From an uncultured Acidimicrobiaceae bacterium (GTDB taxonomy: Bacteria > Actinomycetota > Acidimicrobiia > Acidimicrobiales > UBA8592), in NCBI GenBank assembly GCA_913031515.1, contig CAJWET010000012.1:1-17364 (forward strand): a stretch of DNA of 17,364 nucleotides. The letters run 5' to 3'. The position numbers and the translations under genes are program-made. The notes below the pieces were generated by a model. It was not told where the DNA came from, searched no databases, and saw only the letters and a program-made list of their open reading frames with translations. Position 1 is the stretch's first letter; every line of letters starts with the position of its first letter. Shown here one piece after another: positions 7,976-14,661 of this stretch.

Positions 7976-8370
7976 GTATTCCTGTCGACATTGACAACTT
8001 AGAAAAGGCAATAGATAAATTTGGGGCAACTGCTTATCTGATTACGACTGATAATGAGGCTCATCCACATATTACGCACGTAACACTATCAAAAGACTCT
8101 GATGGCTTTGTTTGTTATCTGGGTAGGAAAACTTCAGCGAATGCAGCTGCTAGGCCTTCTGTAGCTATGCTATGGCCGCCCATGTTGCCGGGCGAACACA
8201 GCTTGATCGTGGATGGGTTGATGCAAGTTACCGAAATTCCCGAAAGGGGTGCTCGCGGCCTATTTAAACCTAAAGCAGCGATCTTGCATCGTTCAGCTTC
8301 AGGCTCAGAAAAAGAAACGGCCGGAAACTGTACTAGTGATTGTTCACCCGTAATAACTGAAAGAAGGTAA
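7972..8370 (+). CDS. Pyridoxamine 5'-phosphate oxidase-like FMN-binding split-barrel protein
   Basis: Predicted split-barrel flavin-binding protein of 132 residues from ATG 7972, which overlaps the MaoC stop. The order of segments is typical of the family: an N-terminal helix, AYLITTDNEAHPHITHVTLS (first strands), FVCYLGRKTSANAAARPSVAMLWPP (the R/K-x-SxxAxNxxxxP core), then SLIVDGLMQVTE. Members reduce or bind varied substrates with FMN or F420, and many are annotated only as pyridoxamine-phosphate-oxidase family. True PNPOx is larger, so vitamin B6 synthesis is unlikely. The C-terminus after residue 110 (SASGSEKETAGNCTSD) looks unstructured. Overlap with MaoC and only 7 bases to the aldo/keto reductase point to joint expression and a shared reductive or detoxifying role, which is inference. 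Confidence 0.75.
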   Translation: MSIPVDIDNLEKAIDKFGATAYLITTDNEAHPHITHVTLSKDSDGFVCYLGRKTSANAAARPSVAMLWPPMLPGEHSLIVDGLMQVTEIPERGARGLFKPKAAILHRSASGSEKETAGNCTSDCSPVITERR

Positions 8371-8377
8371 GTGCGCC

Positions 8378-9394
8378 ATGGAATATAAGAAGCTTGGCAG
8401 AACTGGTCTGAAGGTTTCACGGTTGTGCTTGGGCACTATGACATTTGGTAATCAGTGCAACACGACGCAATCTCATGAAATTCTTAACTATGCTCTCGAG
8501 GCTGGGATTTCGTTTATCGATACAGCTGACATCTATCCCGCTAATGGTGTACCAGAGGATATCGGGGAAACTGAGCGGATCATTGGGGAATGGATTGGTC
8601 CTCATCGTGATGATGTAATCTTAGCAACTAAATTTTTCGCTCCGACAGGATCGAACCCTTGGCAAGGGGGTTCTAGCCGGAGAAATATCAGAGATTCGGT
8701 TGAGGCATCGTTGCGAAGGTTACAGACGGACTATATCGACTTGTATCAGGTTCATTTCCCAGATTACGAGACGCCGATTGAAGAGACGTTAAAAACCTTA
8801 GATGACCTTGTCCGCCAAGGGAAGATACTCTATGCGGGTTGCTCAAATTATCCCGCATGGTATTTGGCTTTAGCTCTAGGAGTCTCAGAAACAAACAACT
8901 TGGTTCGCTTTGACTGTGTTCAGCCAAGATACAACCTCCTGTTCCGAGAACCAGAACGTGATCTATACAATTTATGTGACTTTAAAGATCTTGCCGTTAT
9001 TCCATATAATCCGTTAGCCGGAGGTTTGCTTACCGGAAAGCATTCTCGCGAAGCGCCACTCGATGGAACAAGGTTCACATTGAAAGGAGGTCAGGGGAAG
9101 CGGTATATGGACCGGTATTGGGCAAATACTTTTCACGAAACAGTTGATTTACTTCGACCGATTGCTGAACAAGCTGGTATTTCGCTCGCGCAATTAGCGA
9201 CAGGGTGGGTCCTCGCTAATCCTACAATTACCTCGCCCATAGTTGGCGCTACAAATCCAAAGCAGCTTGATGATGCGATACGAGCCGTTCAAGAACCACT
9301 AGACACAGAAACCATTGCGGAGCTTGATGATCTAACCCGTGAATTTCGAAGGGGCGATACGAGCATCCAATTTAGGAAAAATGAAACTAAGTAA
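8378..9394 (+). CDS. Aldo/keto reductase
   Basis: NADPH-dependent TIM-barrel oxidoreductase for aldehydes or ketones. The catalytic tetrad is complete: D48 and Y53 in FIDTADIY, K85 in ILATKF, and H126 in YQVHFPD. The N-terminal MEYKKLGRTGLKVSRLCLGTM and the cofactor region GATNPKQLDDAI near residue 290 are standard for bacterial members. At 338 residues it is full length. Shine-Dalgarno AGAAGGT (8362-8368) precedes the ATG. It closes the MaoC/split-barrel operon. A weak A/T hairpin with a T-run lies around its stop (9384-9400) and may terminate before the convergent acyltransferase, whose gene ends only 16 bases away. Substrate unknown. Confidence 0.93.
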   Translation: MEYKKLGRTGLKVSRLCLGTMTFGNQCNTTQSHEILNYALEAGISFIDTADIYPANGVPEDIGETERIIGEWIGPHRDDVILATKFFAPTGSNPWQGGSSRRNIRDSVEASLRRLQTDYIDLYQVHFPDYETPIEETLKTLDDLVRQGKILYAGCSNYPAWYLALALGVSETNNLVRFDCVQPRYNLLFREPERDLYNLCDFKDLAVIPYNPLAGGLLTGKHSREAPLDGTRFTLKGGQGKRYMDRYWANTFHETVDLLRPIAEQAGISLAQLATGWVLANPTITSPIVGATNPKQLDDAIRAVQEPLDTETIAELDDLTREFRRGDTSIQFRKNETK

Positions 9395-9410
9395 GTTTTT
9401 TATTAGCGCT

Positions 9411-10064
9411 TTACCTTTTTTGAAGGAGTGATTTAATTTCGTCCATAATGATGTCAACGTTGACGATGTCATCGTTGCTTGGAAGTTTAAAAGGGTTCCC
9501 GAACCTGATCGTTACTGCCGGCCGTGAGAATCGAAAAAGTGGGAATGCTTTCCCCATCGGCCAAACTTTATCAGTACCTTTAATTGCAACTGGAAGAATA
9601 GAAACATTTGCTGCATTCGCTATTCTAGAAATTCCTGGTCTTCCTTGACCTACTCCATCTGGTCTGTCAACTTCTGGAACCAATCTCCCTTCTGGCATCA
9701 CTGCCACGGAGTATCCTTCACTTAGAAGCGAAATCGCTAGTTCTTCTGCTTTTTCCCGAGTCGCTTTCGAAGTAGGAATGCACCCATTGCGTTTCAACCA
9801 GCCTCCGATAAGTGGCTTTTCAAACAAGTCAGCCCTGATAAGACAATGACATGTTAACCCCAATTCATATAGGACTTTCCATGCAATAATGAAATCGAAA
9901 AAACTTCTGTGATTCGCAGCGAAAATGAAAGGTTCACCATTTGGAGTAACAATGTGTTTCGGCGCATCTACTTTTGCAAAAATTCTGGAAAAGACTGATA
10001 AAGCCTTCCCGTTTCTCCTAAATGAACGGACTTGCAAAATAGGTTTCGAATAATGATGTCCCAT
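9411..10064 (-). CDS. 1-acyl-glycerol-3-phosphate acyltransferase family (PlsC-like)
   Basis: LPLAT-family acyltransferase expected to act at the cytoplasmic face of the membrane, moving an acyl chain to lysophosphatidate or a similar acceptor. The catalytic H(x4)D is ANHRSFFD (H52, D57). The acceptor-binding motif, normally FPEGTRS, is MPEGRLVPEVD here: the Thr is missing and Arg follows Gly directly. Proline-containing block III ILPVAIKGTDKVWP is present. Length is 217 residues with no obvious long transmembrane helix at the N-terminus. ATG is 4 bases after the enoyl-CoA hydratase stop, with GGGAA overlapping that stop as ribosome site, so it is the third gene of the operon. The exact acceptor lipid is unknown. 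Confidence 0.87.
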   Translation of the reverse strand: MGHHYSKPILQVRSFRRNGKALSVFSRIFAKVDAPKHIVTPNGEPFIFAANHRSFFDFIIAWKVLYELGLTCHCLIRADLFEKPLIGGWLKRNGCIPTSKATREKAEELAISLLSEGYSVAVMPEGRLVPEVDRPDGVGQGRPGISRIANAANVSILPVAIKGTDKVWPMGKAFPLFRFSRPAVTIRFGNPFKLPSNDDIVNVDIIMDEIKSLLQKR

Positions 10065-10068
10065 AAAC

Positions 10069-10920
10069 TTATTCCCGCGACTTCGCTACTTCCGCACTCA
10101 AGTCAGATATACGTAGTTCTCCTTCGACCGTCTGGCCTCCTAGGTCGAGAAATCGCCGCATTAGATGCTGTCCATTATCTGAGTAGCAGAGCTTGTCAAA
10201 TATGGCGCTTTCTTCCAAGAGTCCATTTCTTGGAGAAGGGGCGGAATTGAGGAGGGATGTTTTGGCTCCTCTAACAGCAGCAGAATCAAAACTAGCTATG
10301 CGATTCGCAAGCCAGAACACATATTCATCAAGCTCTTCTGGTGGTAATGCTCTAGTGAAGTATCCCCATTCTTCGCCAGTGTTAGCCTCCAAGTCTATAC
10401 CACCTAAAATGAGCTCTGCGGCCCTGCTGTACCCTATTAGCGATGGAAGCCGCTGTGTGCCACCTCCACCGGGGATAATGCCAATCGGGACTTCCATCTG
10501 GTTCATTTTTGCTAAGCCGAGCGCAGCGAATCGCATATCACATGCCATGGCGATTTCACTTCCTCCTCCTCCAACTCTTCCGGCAATTTTACATATTGTG
10601 ACCTTTGGCAGAAGCCTCAAACGTTCACATAGTGCATCAAAGACGTTAAGTTCTTGTTGAGCAGAGGCTGGTTTGTCTTCTGGCTGTTCCAAGAGAGCTG
10701 TAACGTCAAAATGGGCAAGAAAGAAGTCAGGATTTGCACTTTGGAAGACTATGACAGTGTTCTCCTCTTCGCTAGAAAGCCAGTATGACAATTTGATCAA
10801 ATCAGTTAGAAGTGATTTCGTGATGAGGTTTATCGGGGGATTGTCAATCGTTACCCAAAGCACCTGTTCCTCTGAAGAAACTTGAAGATGCTTGTACTCT
10901 GGTGCTTTATTATCCGACAC
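10069..10920 (-). CDS. Enoyl-CoA hydratase/isomerase (crotonase) family protein
   Basis: Crotonase-fold enzyme of 283 residues. The oxyanion-hole region is VGGGGSEIAMACDMRFAA (113-133 area) and the second motif PIGIIPGGGGTQRLP follows. Both Glu residues that do acid/base chemistry in rat crotonase have counterparts, E122 and E143, with one extra residue between them. Hydratase activity is therefore possible rather than excluded. The start is GTG 10920, overlapping the end of the upstream oxidoreductase by 11 bases. A longer frame to 11022 exists but its extra residues lie inside the neighbouring gene and are not family-like. Together with the oxidoreductase and PlsC genes it suggests an acyl-CoA pathway feeding or reclaiming fatty acids. 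Confidence 0.9.
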   Translation of the reverse strand: MSDNKAPEYKHLQVSSEEQVLWVTIDNPPINLITKSLLTDLIKLSYWLSSEEENTVIVFQSANPDFFLAHFDVTALLEQPEDKPASAQQELNVFDALCERLRLLPKVTICKIAGRVGGGGSEIAMACDMRFAALGLAKMNQMEVPIGIIPGGGGTQRLPSLIGYSRAAELILGGIDLEANTGEEWGYFTRALPPEELDEYVFWLANRIASFDSAAVRGAKTSLLNSAPSPRNGLLEESAIFDKLCYSDNGQHLMRRFLDLGGQTVEGELRISDLSAEVAKSRE

Positions 10921-11884
10921 GCACCACGACCTTACCCCAAGTTTTCCTATCTGCAAGGTCCTGAACAGCTTGCGCTCCACTTTGATATTCATAAACAGGG
11001 TAAATAAGCGGGTCAACGTCACCTGTTTCAGCTAATTGAAGCACAGCTTGCATTTGTTCGTTGAGTGATTGAGGGTTTCTGCCAAGAGATGCTCCCCAGT
11101 GGACACCTACGACACTGTAGTTTTTCAAAAGAATATGATTTGCGGGAAGTTCCGGAATGCCTGCAACAAAACCGATAATAAGCAAGCGCCCATTCCATGC
11201 CATGCATCTGCGAACATGGTGAGTCGTTTCTCCCCCGACTGGGTCATAGGCAACGTCAACACCGCCATTGCTTACATCCCGAACTTCATCCACCCAGTTA
11301 GAGTTTTTTTGATGGTCTATGACGTGGTCAGCCCCGAGGACTTTGGCCTGTTCTACTTTCTCTTCTCCACCCGCAACTGCAATCACTTTTGCTCCAGCAG
11401 CTTTCCCAAGCTGTATTGCCGCAGACCCTGTTCCTCCGGCGGCGCCAGTTACAAGTAATGTTTCTCCATCGGCTATTCGAGCACGATCATGCAGCGCGAA
11501 CCATGTGGTTCCATAGTTAACGGGCACCGCTGCTGCTTTCTCCATTGCGAACGATTCTGGGATTTTCCACAAACCCATTTCATGGACATTGACCTGGTCG
11601 ATAAGTCCACCTCCGAGCATCATCACCTTGTCTCCAACCTCCAGGGTGGTTACATCTTGCCCAACTGCAGAAACAATTCCAGCACTTTCTCCTCCTGGTG
11701 TCCAAGGCAATGGGGGTTTAATTTGGTATTCCCCACGGCATTGGAGAACATCGGGGAATGAAATGCCCACAGCTTTGACTGAGACCGTAACTTGTCCGAC
11801 GTCTGGTTTGGGAGTATCGGGGACCTCAGTCAGTTCAAGTTTCTCAATAGGGTCACCTAGTTCATGTAGTTGCCAAGCGCGCAT
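10910..11884 (-). CDS. Zinc-independent MDR oxidoreductase (NADPH:quinone reductase family)
   Basis: Medium-chain dehydrogenase/reductase of 324 residues. The N-terminal GroES-like domain has GISFPDVLQCRGEYQIKP and TPGGESAGIV; the zinc-binding residues of alcohol dehydrogenases are not present. The nucleotide-binding domain carries LLVTGAAGGTGSAAIQLGKA and GADHVIDH, matching the NADPH:quinone oxidoreductase/crotonyl-CoA reductase branch. Likely reduces quinones or enones with NADPH in the cytoplasm. AGGAGA (11895-11900 on the complement) lies 10 bases before ATG 11884. It is first in the leftward operon and is divergent from the metallo-hydrolase gene. Substrate cannot be named; an enoyl-thioester reductase role would fit the neighbouring hydratase but is inference. 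Confidence 0.9.
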   Translation of the reverse strand: MRAWQLHELGDPIEKLELTEVPDTPKPDVGQVTVSVKAVGISFPDVLQCRGEYQIKPPLPWTPGGESAGIVSAVGQDVTTLEVGDKVMMLGGGLIDQVNVHEMGLWKIPESFAMEKAAAVPVNYGTTWFALHDRARIADGETLLVTGAAGGTGSAAIQLGKAAGAKVIAVAGGEEKVEQAKVLGADHVIDHQKNSNWVDEVRDVSNGGVDVAYDPVGGETTHHVRRCMAWNGRLLIIGFVAGIPELPANHILLKNYSVVGVHWGASLGRNPQSLNEQMQAVLQLAETGDVDPLIYPVYEYQSGAQAVQDLADRKTWGKVVVRVG

Positions 11885-11907
11885 GTAAGTTATATCTCCT
11901 TTTGAAT

Positions 11908-11936
11908 TTGGATACGTTCTTCGTTATTTGTATTCT
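11908..11936 (+). promoter_or_regulatory. Weak candidate promoter for the metallo-hydrolase gene
   Basis: TTGGAT (11908-11913), a 17-base spacer and TATTCT (11931-11936) lie on the + strand of the divergent gap, about 35 bases before ATG 11971. The -35 is poor. It overlaps the candidate leftward promoter, so the two would compete for polymerase if both are real. Confidence 0.22.
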
Positions 11937-11956
11937 GCAAATAATCCATACGTCAA
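11927..11956 (-). promoter_or_regulatory. Predicted promoter of the oxidoreductase-hydratase-acyltransferase operon
   Basis: On the complement, TTGACG (11956-11951) is followed by an 18-base spacer and TACAAA (11932-11927). The -35 matches five of six consensus bases. Transcription would start near 11920, giving a leader of about 36 bases with the AGGAGA ribosome site. It lies in the 86-base divergent gap. Prediction by eye only. Confidence 0.4.
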
Positions 11957-11970
11957 ACTGAAAGTTAAAA

Positions 11971-12957
11971 ATGGAAGACCGGAAGCCATCAGAAGAGTTC
12001 TCGTTGGTACAAGTTGCTGAAGGGATCCACGTTTGGTTAGCGCCCAATGGGTCATGGGGTATGAGTAATGCGGGGTTGATCCTAGGTGAAGACGAGTCAA
12101 TGATTGTAGATACCATGTTCGATCTCAATCTAACAAGGTCGATGTTGAATGCCATGGCAACGATAGAGCCTCGAATTAGTAAAAGTGTTGACGCTCTACT
12201 AAATACTCATGCCAATGGCGATCATTGTCACGGTAATGAACTTGTTCCAACTGAAAGAGTAATCGCATCAGAGGAAACTGCTAACGAAATGGATGAACTT
12301 CCTCCAGCAGTTCTTTTTGCCATGGTTGAGAGATTCAAAGGGGATTCTTCTGCCCTAGGTCAATACATTCGGCATGCATTCGGAGCTTTTGATTTCTCGA
12401 ACATTACGATGCGGTTGCCAACAGAAACATTTACGAATGAGATGTCACTAACTATTGGAAACGTAGAAGTTGAACTTTATGAGGTCGGCCCAGCGCATAC
12501 TAGGGGTGATGTAATTGCTTACATCCCATCCCGCGGGGTGGTTTTTACTGGCGACATACTTTTCAATCATGAGACCCCTATTATGTGGTCTGGTCCGGTC
12601 GATAATTGGATCGCTGCGTGTGAACTGATTGCATCGTTTGATGCCATAACGATTCCGGGCCATGGGCCAGTAACAGATAGCACCGGTGCTATAGAAATGC
12701 GTGACTATTGGGTCATGCTCCGCGATCAAACCAAAGAGAGATTCGATGGTGGGATGAGTGTACTGGATGCTGCGCGAGACATAGACCTTGGCCCCTACGC
12801 TGGTTGGGGAGGGCCAGAACGAGTCTTTCTTAACGTCAATTCGTTGTATAGAGAATTCGGGAGTGACAGGGTTATAGAGGATGTGATGGATTTGTTCGCA
12901 GAAATGGGAGCTATCTGGGTTGCCGGAAATGGCTTACCGGCTGACCAGAGTAACTAG
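11971..12957 (+). CDS. Metallo-beta-lactamase-fold hydrolase with HxNxDH site
   Basis: Predicted cytoplasmic MBL-fold hydrolase of 328 residues; substrate unknown. The metal motif reads NTHANGDHCHGN: H80, N82, D84, H85, with Asn where HxHxDH normally has its second His. Further ligands are present: H176 (GPAHTRGD), D195 (FTGDILF) and H231 (IPGHGPV). The zinc-1 site is therefore one His short while zinc-2 is intact. The variant is one I recall from actinobacterial homologues, so it is probably a subfamily trait rather than damage. The C-terminal 80 residues form an added helical region. Only a weak GAAAG ribosome site precedes the ATG. The gene's last codons form one arm of an inverted repeat. 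Confidence 0.88.
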   Translation: MEDRKPSEEFSLVQVAEGIHVWLAPNGSWGMSNAGLILGEDESMIVDTMFDLNLTRSMLNAMATIEPRISKSVDALLNTHANGDHCHGNELVPTERVIASEETANEMDELPPAVLFAMVERFKGDSSALGQYIRHAFGAFDFSNITMRLPTETFTNEMSLTIGNVEVELYEVGPAHTRGDVIAYIPSRGVVFTGDILFNHETPIMWSGPVDNWIAACELIASFDAITIPGHGPVTDSTGAIEMRDYWVMLRDQTKERFDGGMSVLDAARDIDLGPYAGWGGPERVFLNVNSLYREFGSDRVIEDVMDLFAEMGAIWVAGNGLPADQSN

Positions 12958-12969
12958 TCAGCCGGTAAG
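12933..12969. terminator. 13-bp perfect inverted repeat spanning the stop codon of the metallo-hydrolase gene
   Basis: Arms CTTACCGGCTGAC (12933-12945) and GTCAGCCGGTAAG (12957-12969) are perfect complements with an 11-base loop that includes part of the TAG stop. The stem is GC-rich in its middle. No T-run follows on either strand, so it is not a textbook intrinsic terminator. Position between two convergent genes suggests a bidirectional terminator or an mRNA 3'-end stabiliser. Confidence 0.55.
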
Positions 12970-12974
12970 GGAAG

Positions 12975-12994
12975 GGTCCAATGGGGGGTGGACC
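12975..12994. terminator. Small second hairpin in the convergent gap
   Basis: GGTCCA (12975-12980) pairs with TGGACC (12989-12994) over an 8-base G-rich loop. It lies just downstream of the larger inverted repeat and is followed on the + strand by TTATATT, a weak T-rich stretch. The two hairpins may act together in ending transcription of the metallo-hydrolase gene. Confidence 0.35.
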
Positions 12995-13015
12995 TTATAT
13001 TGACATGATGAAGGG

Positions 13016-13549
13016 CTAGATGTTTGAGCCCTGTCTTTGATTTCGACGTTGTTTGTCTTTCCGGCCGCCACGATCTTTGTCTTCTCTGTCGTCTTTTCTG
13101 TCGGGGACAGTGTTGACAATTTCGGTGGCTTTGTCTGGAATACCTGCGGCTTTCTCTGCGGCTTCCTCAGCGGTGATCTTTCCATCAGCCACTGCCTGAT
13201 TAAGGCGTTCGGTCATAGAGGCGACGATCGCATCGACCACTGTGTTGGCACTTATTCCATTAGCTTCAGCTGTATCACCCAGAGTTTGACCGTTGGCGAA
13301 TCCCTCTCTGACATCTGCAGGGTCTAACCCGAGATCAAGAAGAACTTCACCGAGGAAAGCTCCTTTTCTGTGACCCCGATTATGTCGGTTACCTTTATTA
13401 TCTTCGCCGCTATCAATTTCTTGACTGCTATTAGTTTCAAGTGAAGGAGAACTATCTTGGGCAGAAGCCAGAAGAGGAATGGCTACAAGGGTTCCTCCAA
13501 AGAGGGAAGCAGCCACCACGGCTATTGTGAATGTTTTTTTCAAAGTCAT
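13016..13549 (-). CDS. Secreted helical protein of unknown function with charged C-terminal tail
   Basis: I do not recognise a named family. The 177-residue protein has a Sec-type signal peptide: KK at positions 4-5, a hydrophobic core, and a likely cut after LLASA (A30). The mature protein starts with a Ser/Glu-rich segment and an RH-rich patch (NRHNRGHRKGAF). Next comes a helical region, about residues 65-145, with a LGLDPADVREGFANGQTLGD unit and a VADGKITAEEAAEKAAGIPD unit. Similar units occur in secreted actinobacterial hypotheticals. The final 30 residues are almost all K, R, D, E and G. GGAAAG about 8 bases before ATG 13549 is the ribosome site. Its own promoter is unclear. It could bind cell wall or metal, but that is a guess. 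Confidence 0.75.
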   Translation of the reverse strand: MTLKKTFTIAVVAASLFGGTLVAIPLLASAQDSSPSLETNSSQEIDSGEDNKGNRHNRGHRKGAFLGEVLLDLGLDPADVREGFANGQTLGDTAEANGISANTVVDAIVASMTERLNQAVADGKITAEEAAEKAAGIPDKATEIVNTVPDRKDDREDKDRGGRKDKQRRNQRQGSNI

Positions 13550-13603
13550 TTGGACTTTCCTTTCTAAGGGGTTAGTCCGTATTGTTTCTTAGTGTAGTAA
13601 GGG

Positions 13604-13617
13604 TTTCCTTAAGGAAA
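13604..13617. promoter_or_regulatory. Perfect 14-bp palindrome upstream of the secreted-protein gene
   Basis: TTTCCTTAAGGAAA is a perfect loop-less palindrome in the 80-base gap between the RarD-like gene and the secreted-protein gene. A related sequence, TTTCCTTTCTAAGG (13556-13569), overlaps the ribosome site of the secreted-protein gene. A dimeric repressor site is possible; no regulator is encoded nearby, so this is suggestive only. Confidence 0.3.
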
Positions 13618-13629
13618 GGTAAGAACTCT

Positions 13630-14541
13630 TTAAGAAGATGCTGCTTCTATCTTAAATACGTTCCCTTCTTGACGTCGCGCAGCGAAAAAACTGTCGATTG
13701 CAAAAAGGATCAAACCGAACCAAATAACTGAGTATCCAACAAACCGTACTTCGTCGAAATCTTCGCCATAGGCAAAAATTCCGAGAAGTAGCTGAAGGGT
13801 GGGGGTTATATATTGCAAAAGCCCGAGGATACTCAATGGGATGCGACGGGCTGAAGAGGCAAACAACAATAAGGGGATTCCAGTCGCTAGTCCTGAGAGG
13901 AGCACCAATGTAGTAACTCCGGAACTGATACTTAGATTTTCAGCCGCATTTCCTCGAATAAGTAGAAAGAGAAGCGCTGGCAAAACGACGGTAGAGGTCT
14001 CGATAGTTAATCCTGTGAGTGGCCCAGGTGGAGCAACCTTACGAATAAGCCCATAGAGGGCGAATGAACAAGCAAGTGAAACAGAGATCCACGGAAAAGA
14101 TCCAAGAGCGAAGGTGAGCCATAGAACACCTATGAAAGCGAGGCTAACAGATACCCAAATCACTGACCGTAGTTTTTCTCTTAGGATTACCACTCCTAAG
14201 AAAACATTTATCAGAGGATTCATAAAGTAGCCGAGTGAGGCGTCGACAACATGGTTAGCATCAACTGCCCATACGAACATCCCCCAATTAAATCCAATTA
14301 GAAGACCACAAGTTACTCCAGCAAGAAGTCCGTTTCGAGAAGAAATTACTGACTGAAGTTCTTTGCCCTTTCTAAGCAGAATGATCGCGAGGACTGTGAA
14401 GAGAAAAGTGCAGAGTATGCGCCACGAAAGGACATCTATCGCTTCAATGTCAGTTAGGGCTTTCCAAAAGATAGGGGAGAGTCCCCAGAGAATATAGCCA
14501 GTTAGTCCAAACCAAATTCCTCGATTCACCTCATTAGGCAT
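13630..14541 (-). CDS. rarD: EamA/RarD family transporter (DMT superfamily)
   Basis: Integral membrane protein of 303 residues with about ten hydrophobic segments arranged as two EamA halves. RarD-type landmarks are GIWFGLTGYILWGLSPIFWK at the N-terminus, SLGYFMNPLINVFLG, YGLIRK and GLLQYITPTLQLLLG. RarD was first described as chloramphenicol-sensitivity linked, but its natural cargo is unknown; other EamA proteins export amino acids or metabolites. A GGAGGG ribosome site lies about 12 bases before ATG 14541, somewhat far. It is divergent from the protease gene, and the 120-base gap between them holds no convincing promoter boxes. It may be read into the secreted-protein gene 80 bases downstream. 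Confidence 0.88.
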   Translation of the reverse strand: MPNEVNRGIWFGLTGYILWGLSPIFWKALTDIEAIDVLSWRILCTFLFTVLAIILLRKGKELQSVISSRNGLLAGVTCGLLIGFNWGMFVWAVDANHVVDASLGYFMNPLINVFLGVVILREKLRSVIWVSVSLAFIGVLWLTFALGSFPWISVSLACSFALYGLIRKVAPPGPLTGLTIETSTVVLPALLFLLIRGNAAENLSISSGVTTLVLLSGLATGIPLLLFASSARRIPLSILGLLQYITPTLQLLLGIFAYGEDFDEVRFVGYSVIWFGLILFAIDSFFAARRQEGNVFKIEAASS

Positions 14542-14661
14542 GTCTGGCGAAAACCCTCCTTTCTCGCATCGAATCGAACCCTGTCAACAACTCATTTTCG
14601 AAATAAGCGCTTCCATGTAGCCTAACGTGGTGCGTACATTTGCTACGGTTACTGTTCAGGT

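Noticed and set aside
10193..10660. 155-codon + strand frame opposite the enoyl-CoA hydratase
   Set aside because: Antisense to a gene with clear catalytic motifs; Ser/Pro-rich translation without recognisable domains or ribosome site.
11862..12155. 97-codon - strand frame across the divergent gap at 11885-11970
   Set aside because: Would cover both candidate promoters and the start of the metallo-hydrolase; no family resemblance and no ribosome site.
14542..14661. Divergent control region between the RarD-like and protease genes
   Set aside because: Searched for paired -10/-35 boxes and repeats; only a weak TACGGT close to the protease start, not enough to annotate.
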